64,000 nt of DNA from Liquidambar formosana (taxonomy: Eukaryota > Streptophyta > Magnoliopsida > Saxifragales > Altingiaceae), in contig CM077826.1 in the NCBI GenBank assembly GCA_039720395.1, positions 38,406,790 to 38,470,789 on the forward strand. Reading direction: 5' to 3'. Shown here one piece after another: positions 32,369-44,763 of the stretch. A model generated the notes under the pieces. It saw only the letters and a program-made list of their open reading frames with translations. It had not been told where the DNA came from and made no database searches. The first letter of the stretch is position 1, and each line of letters opens with the position of its first letter. Both the position numbers and the translations under genes were made by a program.

Positions 32369-35106
32369 ATGGCAAGTCTGAGCTCCTTCTTCGGTTTACT
32401 GGTTATCTTTGCAACCTTACATTTTCCAACCACTTGCCGTGCTAAGTTGCCGGAAAACCACGTCGCGTTTTTCATATTCGGGGACTCCTTGCTTGATGCT
32501 GGAAACAATAATTACCTGAATGGTACTAGCCCCTCCGCAACGACCTCTTGGCCATATGGGGAAACCTTCTTCCATCACCCAACTGGAAGAGTTTGTGATG
32601 GCCGCATTGTCCCCGATTTCATTGGTAACATTATTTCTCCTTTCACTTCATTGCTGTTTACAATCTCAATTGCAAATTTACTAGCTTTACGGACTGATAT
32701 ATATATAGTCTTTAATTTCAGCTGAGTACGCAAAGCTGCCATTGATTCCACCGTATCTACAACCTGGGTTCAACAATTATACGGATGGGGTGAACTTTGC
32801 ATCAGCTGGAGCTGGTATTCTTCCTGAAACTCGTCCAGGAACGGTATGTGATTTTCTTTTTACTAAAAGTTTGAGGCTGAGCAAGAATCAGGATCCCCCC
32901 AACGGCTGAGATGGATTATATGTTCCCTATTTTAACCATCGGATCAAAAAACTTTCCCTACTTGAATACTTGATAGTTAGTGGTGTAGGCAAAGGGGTGC
33001 GCTTTTGAAAGCCACCTGACAGTTTTCCAAGTGATAAGGAGAGTGGTGTCCCACGAGAAATGGCTTGTTCTGTTTAAACTCGGGCTTATTGTCTGTATAG
33101 GTGACTCCACTTGCAGCCGGTGAAGTAGACTCCACTCTCCATGGCTAGCATAAAATTGTTGGGTTTTGTCTTAAATTCCATGACCCATTTTGTCATTTGG
33201 GTTGTTTTGACCTGGACCCGCTCACTTATGTTATGACTTATAACCCACTATATATGGGTTTTGTTTTTAGGGTTTCATTATGATGTAAGGAGACCCAACT
33301 TGGGAGCCATCATTGGGTGTAAAGGAGACCTAGGAATTTTGTGAGTTTTTTGTTTTTATAATTTTCTCAAACACATAGTGGATTAATTATCGTCGTCCAT
33401 AGACGTAAGCATCTTGCCGAATCACATAAATCTTGTGTCTTCTCTCTTTGTGTGTTTGTTTTATTTTTTAATGCTTTGATCAATTCACTTGTTTTACTTG
33501 TTTATATGATCACTTCCATCCATGGGGCGGAACCACACTACCTTTTTTAGAACCTTTTGTAATGTGTTCAATTTAATGAAGTGGCATCCTAAAATTTGAG
33601 GAAGTGGCACCTTCAAATTTTTTTCTCCTCCTACACATAATACACAAACATACATCTTATGTATATATGTACTTGTATATGTATGTTTGTGCAGAGGTGA
33701 CGACCCCAAATAAAAAACTCTAGTTCCGCTCCTGTTTCCATCACATAAAAATTTATTTGTTTATCGTGCTCCCGCACAACAAAAATTACTTTGAATATTA
33801 GTGCTATATGCATCAATTCTTTGTAACAACTCAGGTGACTGATGATGTAGCATTAACTCATTAAAGAAAATAGCAAACTATCCTCATGCCATCACATCTC
33901 GGTGATGTGGCATTTGTTTTTCCAAAACATGAGTTAGATTTTTTCATTAATGACAAATATGCCACTTATATATCAATGTGACAACGAGTAAATAAAACCC
34001 ATAAACTTCATAAACTTTAACATTTTCTTATTAATAATGAGCTTAGTTAAGATCAAAAAATGAGCTTAGTTGGGCCGGGCTGCTTTTGTATGCCTCAGGC
34101 CTGGAAACTGATTTTTCCTAGTTAACCAAAACAGAGCATGTCTGATGTCTCTGCTTTGAAATTTGGCAGTGGCGCGCCGTTGCGATGGGGTCAAAACAAT
34201 GACCATACTAAATATGATGATTTTCTCTAACATTTTCGTCGCATGTTTTTTTCTTGTTTCCAGTTACACCTTAAGCTGCAGCTAAGCTATTTTGAAGAGG
34301 CGGAGAAGGGGCTGAAAGCAGCAGCTAGGTGATGCAGAAGCCAAGAAGTTGCTATCTAAAGCTGTCTACTTGTTTAGCATGGGAGGCAATGATTACATGG
34401 CCCTCACCTCAGGTCCCAACCAGTCTAGTGTGATAACCTCCGAATACAAGAGGAAATACATGGGAATGGTGCTTGGCAACTTCACTAGTGTGATCAAAGT
34501 AACAACATTTCACATAATTTTCCTTTTCCTAACAATTAATGAGGTTTAACTATATATTTAGACACTAATTTCTCGCTGTTATCTTTTTAGGCAGTATATG
34601 ACAAAGGAGGAAGGAAATTTGGCTTTCAGAATGTAGGGCCTTTGGGCTGCATGCCAGCCTCCAAATCCATGGCAGCATCCACCATGCCTACTCCAGGGAA
34701 CACGACTGAAGTGAACTGCATCAAAGAACCTCAAATACTAGCAAAAGTACATAACATTGCCCTGTCGAAACTCCTTAAGAAGCTTGCTACCCAGTTACCG
34801 GGATTCAAATATTCACTTTTCGATTACTACACTTCCCTTGCCCAAAGAACGCTTTACAGCTCTAAATTTGGTTTCAAGGTAGGGAAGAGTGCATGTTGTG
34901 GTAGCGGGGCTTACAATGGGAATTTCAGCTGTGGAGGGAAAAATGGAACAGTAATCTATACATTGTGTAGCAATCCTAGTGAGTACGTGTGGTTTGATGC
35001 GGGTCATCCCACCGAAAGTACCAACAAGCAATTGGCAGATCTGCTGTGGAATGGACATCCTAATGTCACAGCGCCTTACACTTTGAAGATGTTTTTTGAG
35101 ATGTAA
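32369..35106 (+). pseudogene. GDSL esterase/lipase C, frameshifted in exon 3, last intron lost
   Basis: The exons are 32369-32624, 32722-32843, 34264-34498 and 34591-35106. Exon 1 encodes a signal peptide and [14 protein letters not shown] (Ser40). Exon 3 has one extra A in a run near 34315-34317, relative to all three paralogues. The frame then ends at TGA 34330-34332, giving about 148 residues without GGND or the Asp/His pair. Downstream sequence is otherwise well preserved, including GGNDY and FDAGHP. Exons 4 and 5 are fused exactly where A, B and D have intron 4. Intron 2 is enlarged to 1.42 kb. It is either a recent pseudogene or carries a one-base assembly error; an intact version would be about 375 residues. 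Confidence 0.85.
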
Positions 35107-36033
35107 TACTTCATGGAGACGCTCTAGGATATTAACTATTACCTGTACACTAAAATAATTATCATCCCTCGTTTTTCAGAGGTGGTTTGTTGCATAGAGA
35201 TGGTGATTTATGTATGCAGATACCATGTTAGATTTGTTTTTCTTATTGAATACAAATATTCATATTCTTTTCTTTCTTTCTTTTTTTTCTTTTTCTCTCC
35301 TCCCCCACACTTTTTTTTTTTTTTCTATGAGATGATTTAGTACAATTGCATGCAACATCAGCAGAATTGGCTGCCACCAGCCGAAAATCCTATATTCTTG
35401 AGGAAGTTTTGCTCTATACACATAATACCACATAAAATGCCGTATTTTGGTGCTGCAGATAAGGTGTTATATATAGCATTGTTTTTCTATAAAACCTGCA
35501 TTTTTTATCCATCCAAATATCTTATTTGAGAATGCCCTTTTTTATTTCTTTTTTTCTTTTTTATAAGCAAAATAAGAAATATTCATATGCGAAATAGTTT
35601 ATATAAACAAACCAAACATAACAACCAATCCCCACGATCGAGCAAAAATAAAGCCCACCGTACCCAACAAAACTGTCAGAACACCCAATAAGCACCGAAA
35701 GACAAAGCCGAAAGAAAAAAAAAAAAAAAAAAAGAAGACATCAACAACTAAGAAAAACAGAGAATTAATCACACCAACAGAACCAAAAAGATTTAGCAGA
35801 TCCAAATCCTCTGTCCAAAAAACATCACAACCAAGTGACCCCAGCAAAAAGCTTACCTGAAGCTTCACAAACCGAACGGCATACCTGAAGCTCCTTTTAT
35901 TGATCTAATTCGTGTCTTTGCTGCCCTTTAGCGGGTTTAAGTGTTATTTGGATACATTTTCTTTTGGTTCTGATTTGAGGTTTTTGTGGCCAGCGTTTTG
36001 AATGCTCTGTTTAGGTGTTTTTGGGAGGGGTCA
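35107..36033. other. 3' flank of gene C with a possible LINE 3' fragment
   Basis: About 35160-35400 resembles the 3' flank of gene D (44810-45130), for example attgcatgcaaca...gcagaat. The interval 35530-35870 reads on the minus strand as T/G-rich LINE-like 3' sequence running into an A-rich tail, with low confidence. Confidence 0.4.
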
Positions 36034-36417
36034 TGATGCAGCGGAAATTACGCGATCGAGACTAACTCACCAAAAAACAAACAAGCGTCCACCAATCTGT
36101 TGATTGTCGCAAGAACAATACCAGATAGTAAGCAACCACAATCAATATTCTCTCAAGAACATGAAAGTAGGAAAATAAAAGAGAAGCTCTCTCTCAATAT
36201 TATTAATCAAAATAATCAACTTAACACTCTTTGCCATAAAGCTTACATCCCTTTATATAGAAAACTAATAAGAAAAACTTAGTTCTACTAGAACAAGATA
36301 ACCTAGTTCTACTAGAACAAGAAAACCTAATTCTACCAAAACAAGTAAGAAGAAAAACCTAGTTCTATTAAAACAAGACAACCTAATTCTACTAGTACAA
36401 GAAAATATCAAACTACC

Positions 36418-37099
36418 TAGGAAACAAATTAAATTAAAATCAATAATTAAATAATAATAATAAAGATTCTTAAAATATCTAAATAAATTAGAATCCCGAT
36501 TCAGCAGCAAGATGTCCAACAGCTCATGGTGCATATGCTGATGCAATCTGCATCATTCTCCCATATTTGGAGAGAATTCGCCCTCGAATTCACAGCCTCA
36601 TCATCGGAGCTATCTTCATGATAAGGAACCAAGTGCTTGACATCGAACAATCTATGAGTACGACTACTACCACCACACTTGCAGTTGCTGATATCGCAGA
36701 TGGAGTGCTTGATCCGCCATGGTTCGGTTGCACAAAAATGATCGTAATAGGGAGGATGATATAAGGTGTAAAACGATCACTTTTGTGCAACCGAACCCTT
36801 GCGGATCAAGCAATGGATCTGCAATATCAGCAACTGGAAGCATGGTAGTAGTCTTCTTAGGGACTAAACAATCTATGTCAAGCACTTGGTTTATTATCAT
36901 GAAGATAGCTCCGAGGATAAGGCTGTGAATTCGAGGGTGAATTCTCTCCAAACAGGGGAGAATGATGCAGATTGCATTGGCATACGCACCACGAGCTGTT
37001 GGACGTCTTACTGCTGAATCAGGATTCTAGTTTATTTAGATATTTTAGGAGTCTTTATTATTATTATTTAATTATTGCTTTTAATTTAATTTGTTTCCT
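36418..37099. repeat. Long inverted repeat (arms about 327 bp, loop 27 bp)
   Basis: 36418-36745 and 36773-37099 are near-complementary, covering LTR 5' end plus internal end on each side. The loop is 36746-36772. A transcript through this region would fold into a long hairpin. Confidence 0.8.
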
Positions 37100-37585
37100 C
37101 GTACAATGGAGATAGCTCGGAAGATGAGGTTGCGAATTCGAGGGCGAATTCTCTCCAACCCGGGGAGGATGATGCAGACCGCATCGCGTGTTTAGCCTTG
37201 AAGTTTTTAAAGGCAATGGATCGTCGAGAGGTCAAGCGAATGGGCTATTTTCGGGATTTTTATTAATTTAGCTTAGTTTAATTTATTAGTTATTTTAAGG
37301 CTTTATTTATTTCATTTTTATTATTGTTTTAAATTAATTAGTTTCCTAGAGAGTTAATTCAATAACTAATGCAGCGGAAAATACGCGGTCAAGACTAGCT
37401 CACCAAAAAACAAACAAGCGTCCACCAATCTGTTGATTGTCACAAGAACAATGCCAGATAGTAGGCAACCACAATCAATATTCTCTCAAGAACACGAAAG
37501 TAGGAAAATAAAGGAAAACTCTCTCTCTCAATATTATTAATCAAATAATCAAAGTCTGAACTCCCTTTGCCATAAAGCTTACATC

Positions 37586-37597
37586 CCTTTATATAGA
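37586..37597 (-). promoter_or_regulatory. LTR TATA element facing the hairpin
   Basis: The reverse LTR at 37369-37811 contains cctttatatag, the complement of CTATATAAAGG. The same element is at about 36250 (reverse) and 38327 (forward) in the outer LTRs. This inner LTR points leftward into the inverted repeat at 36418-37099. Confidence 0.45.
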
Positions 37598-38566
37598 ATA
37601 CTAATAAGAAAAACCTAGTTCTACTAGAACAAGACAACCTAGTTCTACTAGAACAAGAAAATATCAAACTACCTAGGAAACAAATTAAATTAAAAGCAAT
37701 AATTAAATAATAATAATAAAGACTCCTAAAATATTTAAATAAATTAGAATCCCGATTCAGCAGCAAGACGTCCAACAGCCCGTGGTGTATATGCCGATGC
37801 AATCTGCATCATTCTCCCCTGTTTGGAGAGAATTCGCCTCGAATTCGCAGCTTCATCATCGGAGCTATCTTCATGATAAGAAACCAAGTGCTTGACATCG
37901 AACAAACTATGAGTATGAATACTACCACTAGACTTGCAATTGCTGATATCGCAGATGGAGTGCTTGATCCGCCATGGTTCGGTTGCACAAAAGTGATCAT
38001 TCCACACCTTGCATCATCATCCCTATTGATGATGCAGATTGCATCGGCATACGCACCATAGGCTGTTAGACGTCTTGCTGCTGAATCGGGATTCTAGTTT
38101 ATTTAGATATTTTAGGAGTCTTTATTATTATTATTTAATTATTGCTTTTAATTTAATTTGTTTCCTAGGTAGTTTGATATTTTCTTATTCTAGTAGAACT
38201 AGGTTGTCTTGTTCTAGTAGAACTAAGTTTTTCTTCTTACTTGTTCTAGTAGAATTAGGTTTTCTTGTTTTAATAGAATTAGGTTGTCTTGTTCTAGTAG
38301 AATTAGGCTTTTCTTATTAGTTCTCTATATAAAGGGATGTAAGCCTTATGGCAAATGGTGTTAAGTTGATTATTTTGATTAATAATATTGAGAGAGAGCT
38401 TCTCCTTTATTTTCCTACTTTCGTGTTCTTGAGAGAATATTGATTGTGGTTGCGGCATTGTTCTTGCGACAATCAACAGATTGGTGGACGCTTGTTTGTT
38501 TTTTGGTGAGCTAGTCTCAACCGCGTATTTTCCGCTGCATCAGGTGACCAGTGGCCTCTTTCTTTA

Positions 38567-38899
38567 GGGTAAATTGCAGAAAACTCACCTGAAATATAAG
38601 GGATCAGAAAATAAATTCCCTTATGTTTTAATTTTGTCAATGTATCGCCTAATTTAGTTGGAAAACAAAACCAACGTCGATGGCAACCCAATTGGCCATG
38701 ACGTAGGGGAGGGTTCTGGCGATTTTGTGTAACACAGGTCCATTAACGGTGACTAATTTTCATCAAATTTTATCAACAATGAGTGACGGTGGTGCATATT
38801 GACAAAAATTAAAACATAAAGAAAGCACATTGACAAAATTAAACATAAAGAGATTATTTGTTGACCTCCTTTTTCAAGGGGGTTATCTCTAATTTACCC
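38567..38899. mobile_element. Mutator-like MITE, 333 bp
   Basis: The ends are inverted repeats (GGGTAAATTGCAGAAAAC at left; the complement of GGGTAAATTAGAGATAAC at right), flanked by ctttcttta on both sides (38558-38566 and 38900-38908), a perfect 9-bp duplication. There is no coding capacity. It lies 24 bp from the right end of the inverted LTR composite. Confidence 0.88.
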
Positions 38900-38908
38900 C
38901 TTTCTTTA

Positions 38909-40778
38909 TTATATTGGCCTCTTTTTAAGATTTTTCTCTATTTTTTAGGCGTTGTATCTTGCCTCCTTCACTAATAATATTCTTTAATCTTCGCTGATCA
39001 AAACAAAAAACGAAGATTAAAAAAAAAAACACCCAGACAATCAGCCTGCAAGGCGCTAGCTCTCCACATGCAATCTGAAGGAAAAAAAACAAAAAAAAAA
39101 ATGCGCCCCATCAAAGAAACCCCAGTAATGAACCTAGTGCTGGAAAATATTTATTTATTTTGGAAAATTTCCTTAATTTTAGATTGAAGCACAAATTTAA
39201 TAAAATTAAACACAAATATAATTAAAAAGCATAAATTATACCAGATTATTAACAAAATTTATAGCAAAATAAACATATGGGTGGTTCCATCTACATCTGA
39301 TGTAAAACTTTTTACACTTACACACATCAATATCTTTTTATAAAAATCATGTTATGCCAATCCTATGAATGGATTACATAATTCTATCGTGCACGTCATG
39401 TATGCCAAATTTTAAATTAATTGGAAATTCGAAATTATGTCATCCATAAAGTGTTCTAAATTATAGTTTTATTTGTTAAAAGAAATATAAATTTACAAAT
39501 CAAACACTTCCTAATATTCAATTAATTTGAAATTTAATATGTATAACATGCATTACATACAGAATATGTTATCCAATAATTGAATTGGTAAAATGTGATT
39601 TTTATAAAAAATATATATATATTAAAAGGCGTAAGTATTCGCTCCGCCGCATAAGATCCTAGAACCTAAATTGAAAATAAGGAAATATAAGCTAGCTAAC
39701 GAAGGGGTTGGAATTCGTCACACTAAATGAAAATAAAATTTTGAAAACACGTCACACCATAAGCATCTACCAACTCATAAATAAATTAAAATAAAATTGA
39801 ATGAAGAACAACTAGCCTGTATCACTGCATGGGCAGGCGCGGATCACAGTAGTCCATAAAGGCATGCTGCGTGTCAGAAACTAATGAGCATGTGGTTCAT
39901 GACCCGAGTCATGGGCCATCATTTATGGTATCGACGAAAACAAATGGAAAATGTTTAGGTGATGGCACAATCGAGACCTCAAAAAAAATAAAAAAAAATA
40001 CAGTGCAGTAAAATATTAAGGAATCCCTCTTTACTTATATATTGTTTGCCGCTTAATTTGTCGCTCATGTTATTTGGACTCAAAAACAAATCGACCTACG
40101 CTCTACCGAATACTTGGGATCTAGTTCTACCAAAATATATAAAATACAGTACTGGTTATATATAATCTCCCTCGTAGCAGGTTTCGAGGCAGAATCCCCC
40201 GCAACAGTTCAAATATTTCACATCAAAATCCTACTAAAACACCTACTTCAAGACATTCATCAACATGAAATTTCATTCAATAGGAAAAAGGGAAACAATA
40301 AGGTGTTACATGTGCTTAAGAGATTAATCAAAAATAAAATATTTAGAATCTTTTTTTGGCAAGTGAAACCATCTCAAAATGAATGTGATGGTCCTAAATA
40401 CTTTCTGTTAAATAGTTCAAATCATACACTCTCGTAATCCATTTTCTCATCTGAAATTCACTTCAATTATTCGTGTAAAATAAATAATACAATATCGTAT
40501 TGTGAAGTTGAAGGAAGAATAAATCATCAATAAACCTTCCGTTGGTACTAGGGTGGAGTGGGATTTGGGTGAGTCTAGGGCTTAACTTCGTCAATCCATT
40601 GTAAAGGAAAATAATAATAAATAGCACCTGGAACCAATTAAAACTACAAATACATAAGGATTGTCTCCGACAGGGAAGATATAAGGGCATCTTCTTAATT
40701 GTCTTGATTTTTCCAAGTCATTTATAGTCTTTTTTGCAAAATAGGATTTGAATATACATTATGTCAAAGAATTAAGTT

Positions 40779-40813
<35 letters not shown>

Positions 40814-42731
40814 TCCTTTATACTCCTGTGCACTTGATATTATAGTTAAAATTAAGTGTCCTTAAAAAACTTTAATTAATGATTTGTATCTTACGAAAAT
40901 AACTATTGTTTCATATGTAAGTGATACATTTCAAAAACCAAATTCATCCGAAATTGAGAACTATACCTACTTCAGTTCAAAACGAATAAGAAGATGGGAA
41001 TATATGGCCCTTGTTTTTTTTCTTTTGGCCTGGTGGTATATTCTAATTGAGAAGAAGGGCTATTCTTGACTTACAGTTACACAGAGACTTCTAGTTAGAG
41101 AGAGAGATAGAGGGAGTGCACTCCACCTTCTCTTCATCAGCCCAATCATCCCCACAACGAGAAAAAAATTAAAATAAAAATAAAAAATAACATCCCACAC
41201 CAGTACACCACCAGCCTCCCTCTTCTTCCCCACCAACGGCATCATCATTATCCGCAAACCTGCCTTCATCTCAACCCATCAATTGTGGAGGAGATCTGGA
41301 ACCCACCTAGAACACACTCTGGGTCCTACTAAAGATATCATGTAGGAAATCTTGTTTGTTTTAGATCCACTGAAAATATCATATAGGTGATCAAGTAGTG
41401 AATTTTGACATATATATATATATATATATATATGCATAGGTTTCGCCGGAGATGAATGGAGCAGAGATCGAGATCGAGTCTTCAAACTGTGGTGGGCATC
41501 TGCAAAGCTCGGAAGCCGGCCGATAGGGTAGGTAGCCCAGATATATAAGTTAAGGATCTTTTGTGTTTTGATCTGCCATAGAACTATATATATATATATA
41601 TATATATAGGTTCACTCGACCCATGTGATCTTGTGTGTTGTGTTCTGCTAAGCTATGAGTATATATATGTGAATGCCTGAATGGGTATTGATCGATTTGC
41701 AAAGGATATATATATCGGTTCTGATATGATGCCCGAAAATGGATCGCCATCTCCTCTTTCCTTGGATGAACATCATCTTGTCTTTTCCCTATCTTAATCG
41801 CCGAAAAAAAAAAAATGGAACCCGTAGAGTTTTTTTATTTTCTTTTTCAATTTTTTCACAGTTGGGAATGGTGGAATTGGGGACTGTGAGGATAATATGT
41901 TAAATTAATGGAGTAATTCATAATTAGGTTTTCTTAATATATGTCTAAAGACACATGTTAAATTACAATTAATGACCTAATCATTACATAGGAAATGATG
42001 AAAATGCATAAAATGTTGTTAAAATTGTTTTAAAAATGTAAAAACACTTGGAAAATTATGCAAACACATTTCTCCGTATAATGATTAAGTCATTAATTAC
42101 AACATAACATTAAAAAAATCCTTCATAATTATATATATATATATATATATATTTTAATAATTAAGGGGTTCGAATTCATAATCTATCATAATCCTACCAT
42201 TATTCTACTCTTCCTCGTCAATAGACTAAGTACTAATAACTCTCAATTTTCCTTGTTTACTAAACAAAGAGATTAACTTATCCAAGAAAAATAAAACAAA
42301 ATAAACAACCAAAGAGACTAGGGATAGAGAGAGGTCATCAGTTCCACTCTTTGCAATTATAACTGTTTATATGAGTGTAGAGCATATCACATGAGCATAT
42401 CACATGTCTATATGTGTATCTGTCTGTGTATTTACATATCTATATGTATATATATGAATATATGTTTTATACGTTTGTTTCCAAGTATTCGTGGGTCTGT
42501 GTTGAAGTATTCGTAATTTTTTTTTCAATTAACTATTACATGCAGCAAAATACGGAAGAATAGTTTGATATTTTTAAATTTAACTTAATTTGACAGAAAA
42601 AAAATTAAAATTAAAATTAAAAATGGTCAAAACCTTTCCATGTTATTATAATCTCTCCAATCGGTTTCTGTCCAGAATCACAGGTCCCCATGGACGTCTC
42701 CGATAAGAGGGGTGGTTTCTGAGCCTTCATC
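38909..42731. other. Intergenic, microsatellite-rich
   Basis: No gene recognised. Simple repeats include (TA)n then (GA)n at 40781-40813, and (TA)n at 41411-41434, 41586-41608 and 42131-42152. A frame at 40114-40437 has no family signature. The segment 41060-41560 contains CT/GA-rich leader-like sequence but no supported exon. Confidence 0.45.
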
Positions 42732-42779
42732 CACGTGGGATATCAGCTTCCAAGACAAGGGAACAAGGCCCTATAAATA
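42732..42779 (+). promoter_or_regulatory. G-box and TATA box of GDSL gene D
   Basis: CACGTG at 42732-42737 (context CCACGTGGGA) is a G-box/ABRE-like bZIP or bHLH site. TATAAATA follows at 42772-42779, 89 bp before the ATG. A (TA)n tract at about 42833-42850 lies in the presumed 5' UTR. Confidence 0.55.
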
Positions 42780-42867
42780 CCCAGTGATAGTCTCTACTGT
42801 CTTCTCAGCAACGGCAAGCTAGAAGAAGATTTTATATATATATATATATATTTGCAAGGTTTTTGAA

Positions 42868-44763
42868 ATGGCAATTCTAAACTCCCTCTTTTCCTTATTG
42901 GCTCTCCTCGAAGCCCTTGTCATTCCAACCACATTCCGCGGTCAGCTGCCAGAAAACCATGTCGCATTTTTCGTCTTTGGGGACTCACTCTTGGATGCTG
43001 GAAACAATCAATACCTCAATGGTACTCCACCCAAAAATAACTATTGGCCATATGGGGAAACTTATTTCCATCACGCCACCGGAAGGGTCTGCGACGGTCG
43101 CATAGTCCCCGATTTCATCGGTACCATTATCACTTTCATTTATTTATTTATTTTGTTTACAGACTTATATTATATATTTTCGTAGATGATCACACGACTG
43201 ACAATTATAGCTTTTGTTTTCAGCCCAGAAAGCAAACCTGCCATTCATTCCACCCTATCTACAACCTGGGTTGGTCAATTATACTCATGGGGTGAACTTT
43301 GCATCTGCTGGCGCTGGTGTTTTTAAAGAAACCAGCCCAGAAACGGTATGTGATCTTTTACCAATCCCTCTATTTTTCTATTGCTTGTGGTTGGGGAGAT
43401 GCTCCATGGCGCTCGTTCTCTAATCTGATATATGGCTGAAATGGATCATGTATTCCCCCTATTTCAAGCTGGTAATGTAGCCAAAGTGGGGCTGAAATGA
43501 TCATTAGGCCAAGAAAATTAATCCCCCAAGCTTGAATTTTTTAGGCCCATCGTCTCAGATCAAATATTAATATATACAAGTATTTCCGGCCCCTCTAATA
43601 TTGTTTAGTCTCTTACATTAGTTTATCATGTTTAATCAGAGTGTTTAAGAGGGGCTCTGCATCGAATCCATGGGTATGCAAAAGCAGAGGAGACCCTTAA
43701 ATCACAAACACCTGCCCCCAGAGAGGCCTAAAATTTTAAGGCAATGTTTAGTTGTTTACATCAATTTGGCTGCAGTCTACATGGCTCCCATAAAATTAAT
43801 TGTAAATATGTATTGCATTTGTTTTCTCAGATACACCTTAAATTGCAACTAAGCTATTTTGAAGAGATGGCAAAGCAGCTGAAGCAGCAGCTAGGCGATG
43901 CACAAGCCAAGGAGACTACTATCTAAAGCTGTTTACTTGTTTAGCATTGGAGGCAATGACTACATAAAGCTTACCTCTGACCCGTCCATTGTGTTAACCC
44001 CTATCGACGAGTTGAAATATGTGGGAATGGTGCTTGGAAACTTCACAACTGTGATTAAAGTAAGAGTGGTATTTCTAATAATTTTCCTTCTACTATGTGG
44101 TCAGTTATCAAGACACTAATTCCATATTGTTTTTCTTGCTGATACTTTTGCAGGCAATTTATAACAAAGGAGGGAGGAAATTTGCCTTCCAGAATGTTGG
44201 GCCTTTGGGTTGCATGCCAGCCACCACATCCATGGCACCGAAGAACTCCACCATCTTCAAATGTGTCGAAGAACCTCAAACAATAGCAAGACTGCATAAC
44301 ACTATCCTATCGAAACTCCTTGAGAGGCTAGCGATCCAGCTACCAGAATTCAAATATTCACTGTTTGATTACCACACTTCCCTTGCTGAAAGAACGCTTA
44401 GCCCCTTCAAATTTGGTTTGTCCTTGCTCTATATATATCCTTACAACATTGACTACTTCTGCCCATCTTTCCTTTATTCATCAATATTAGTTCTAGTACT
44501 GTAACGTGCCTTTTTTTGGTGATTATGTTGCATGTGAAGGTTTCAAAATAGGGGAGAATGCATGCTGTGGTAGCGGGCGACACAATGGGCATTTCACCTG
44601 TGGACAAGAAAACTACACGTTATGTAGCAATCCTGGCGAGCACGTGTGGTTTGATGCAGGTCATCCCACTGAAAGTACCAACAAGCAATTGGCAGATCTG
44701 TTGTGGAGTGGACATCCTAATGTCACAGCGCCTTACACTTTGAAGATGTTTTTTGAGAAGTAA
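42868..44763 (+). pseudogene. GDSL esterase/lipase D, frameshifted in exon 3
   Basis: The exons are 42868-43120, 43224-43345, 43831-44059, 44154-44415 and 44540-44763, with the ancestral five-exon layout. Exon 1 has a signal peptide and [14 protein letters not shown] (Ser40). In exon 3 an extra A near 43914-43917 (relative to A, B and C) shifts the frame, and TAA at 43924-43926 ends it after about 156 residues. Later exons keep GGNDY and FDAGHP. The last exon and 3' flank are nearly identical to those of C, showing a recent duplication or conversion. If the extra base is an assembly error the gene would encode about 362 residues. Confidence 0.85.

Larger units (their letters stand above)
36034..38542. 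mobile_element. Inverted composite of gypsy LTR and internal segments
   Basis: The parts, in order, are: reverse LTR 36034-36555; reverse internal segment to 36745; forward internal segment 36773-36962; forward partial LTR 36963-37099; an internal end and partial LTR of a related family (37101-37368); reverse LTR 37369-37811; reverse internal 37812-38005; forward LTR 38030-38542. The LTRs start TGATGCAGATTGCAT and end CCGCTGCATCA, and contain TATATAAAGGG. The internal piece at 37812-37950 encodes FDVKHLVSYHEDSSDDEAAN, wording typical of the C-terminal end of plant gypsy polyproteins. Outer flanks ggtca (36029-36033) and ggtga (38543-38547) differ at one base. Most of gag-pol is absent. Confidence 0.75.

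Noticed and set aside
38473..38691. Minus-strand frame of 72 codons
   Set aside because: Spans the junction between an LTR end and a MITE.
41060..41560. Leader-like CT-rich region considered as a microRNA or short gene
   Set aside because: I could not find a convincing foldback or a known mature microRNA sequence, and the frames are broken by (TA)n.
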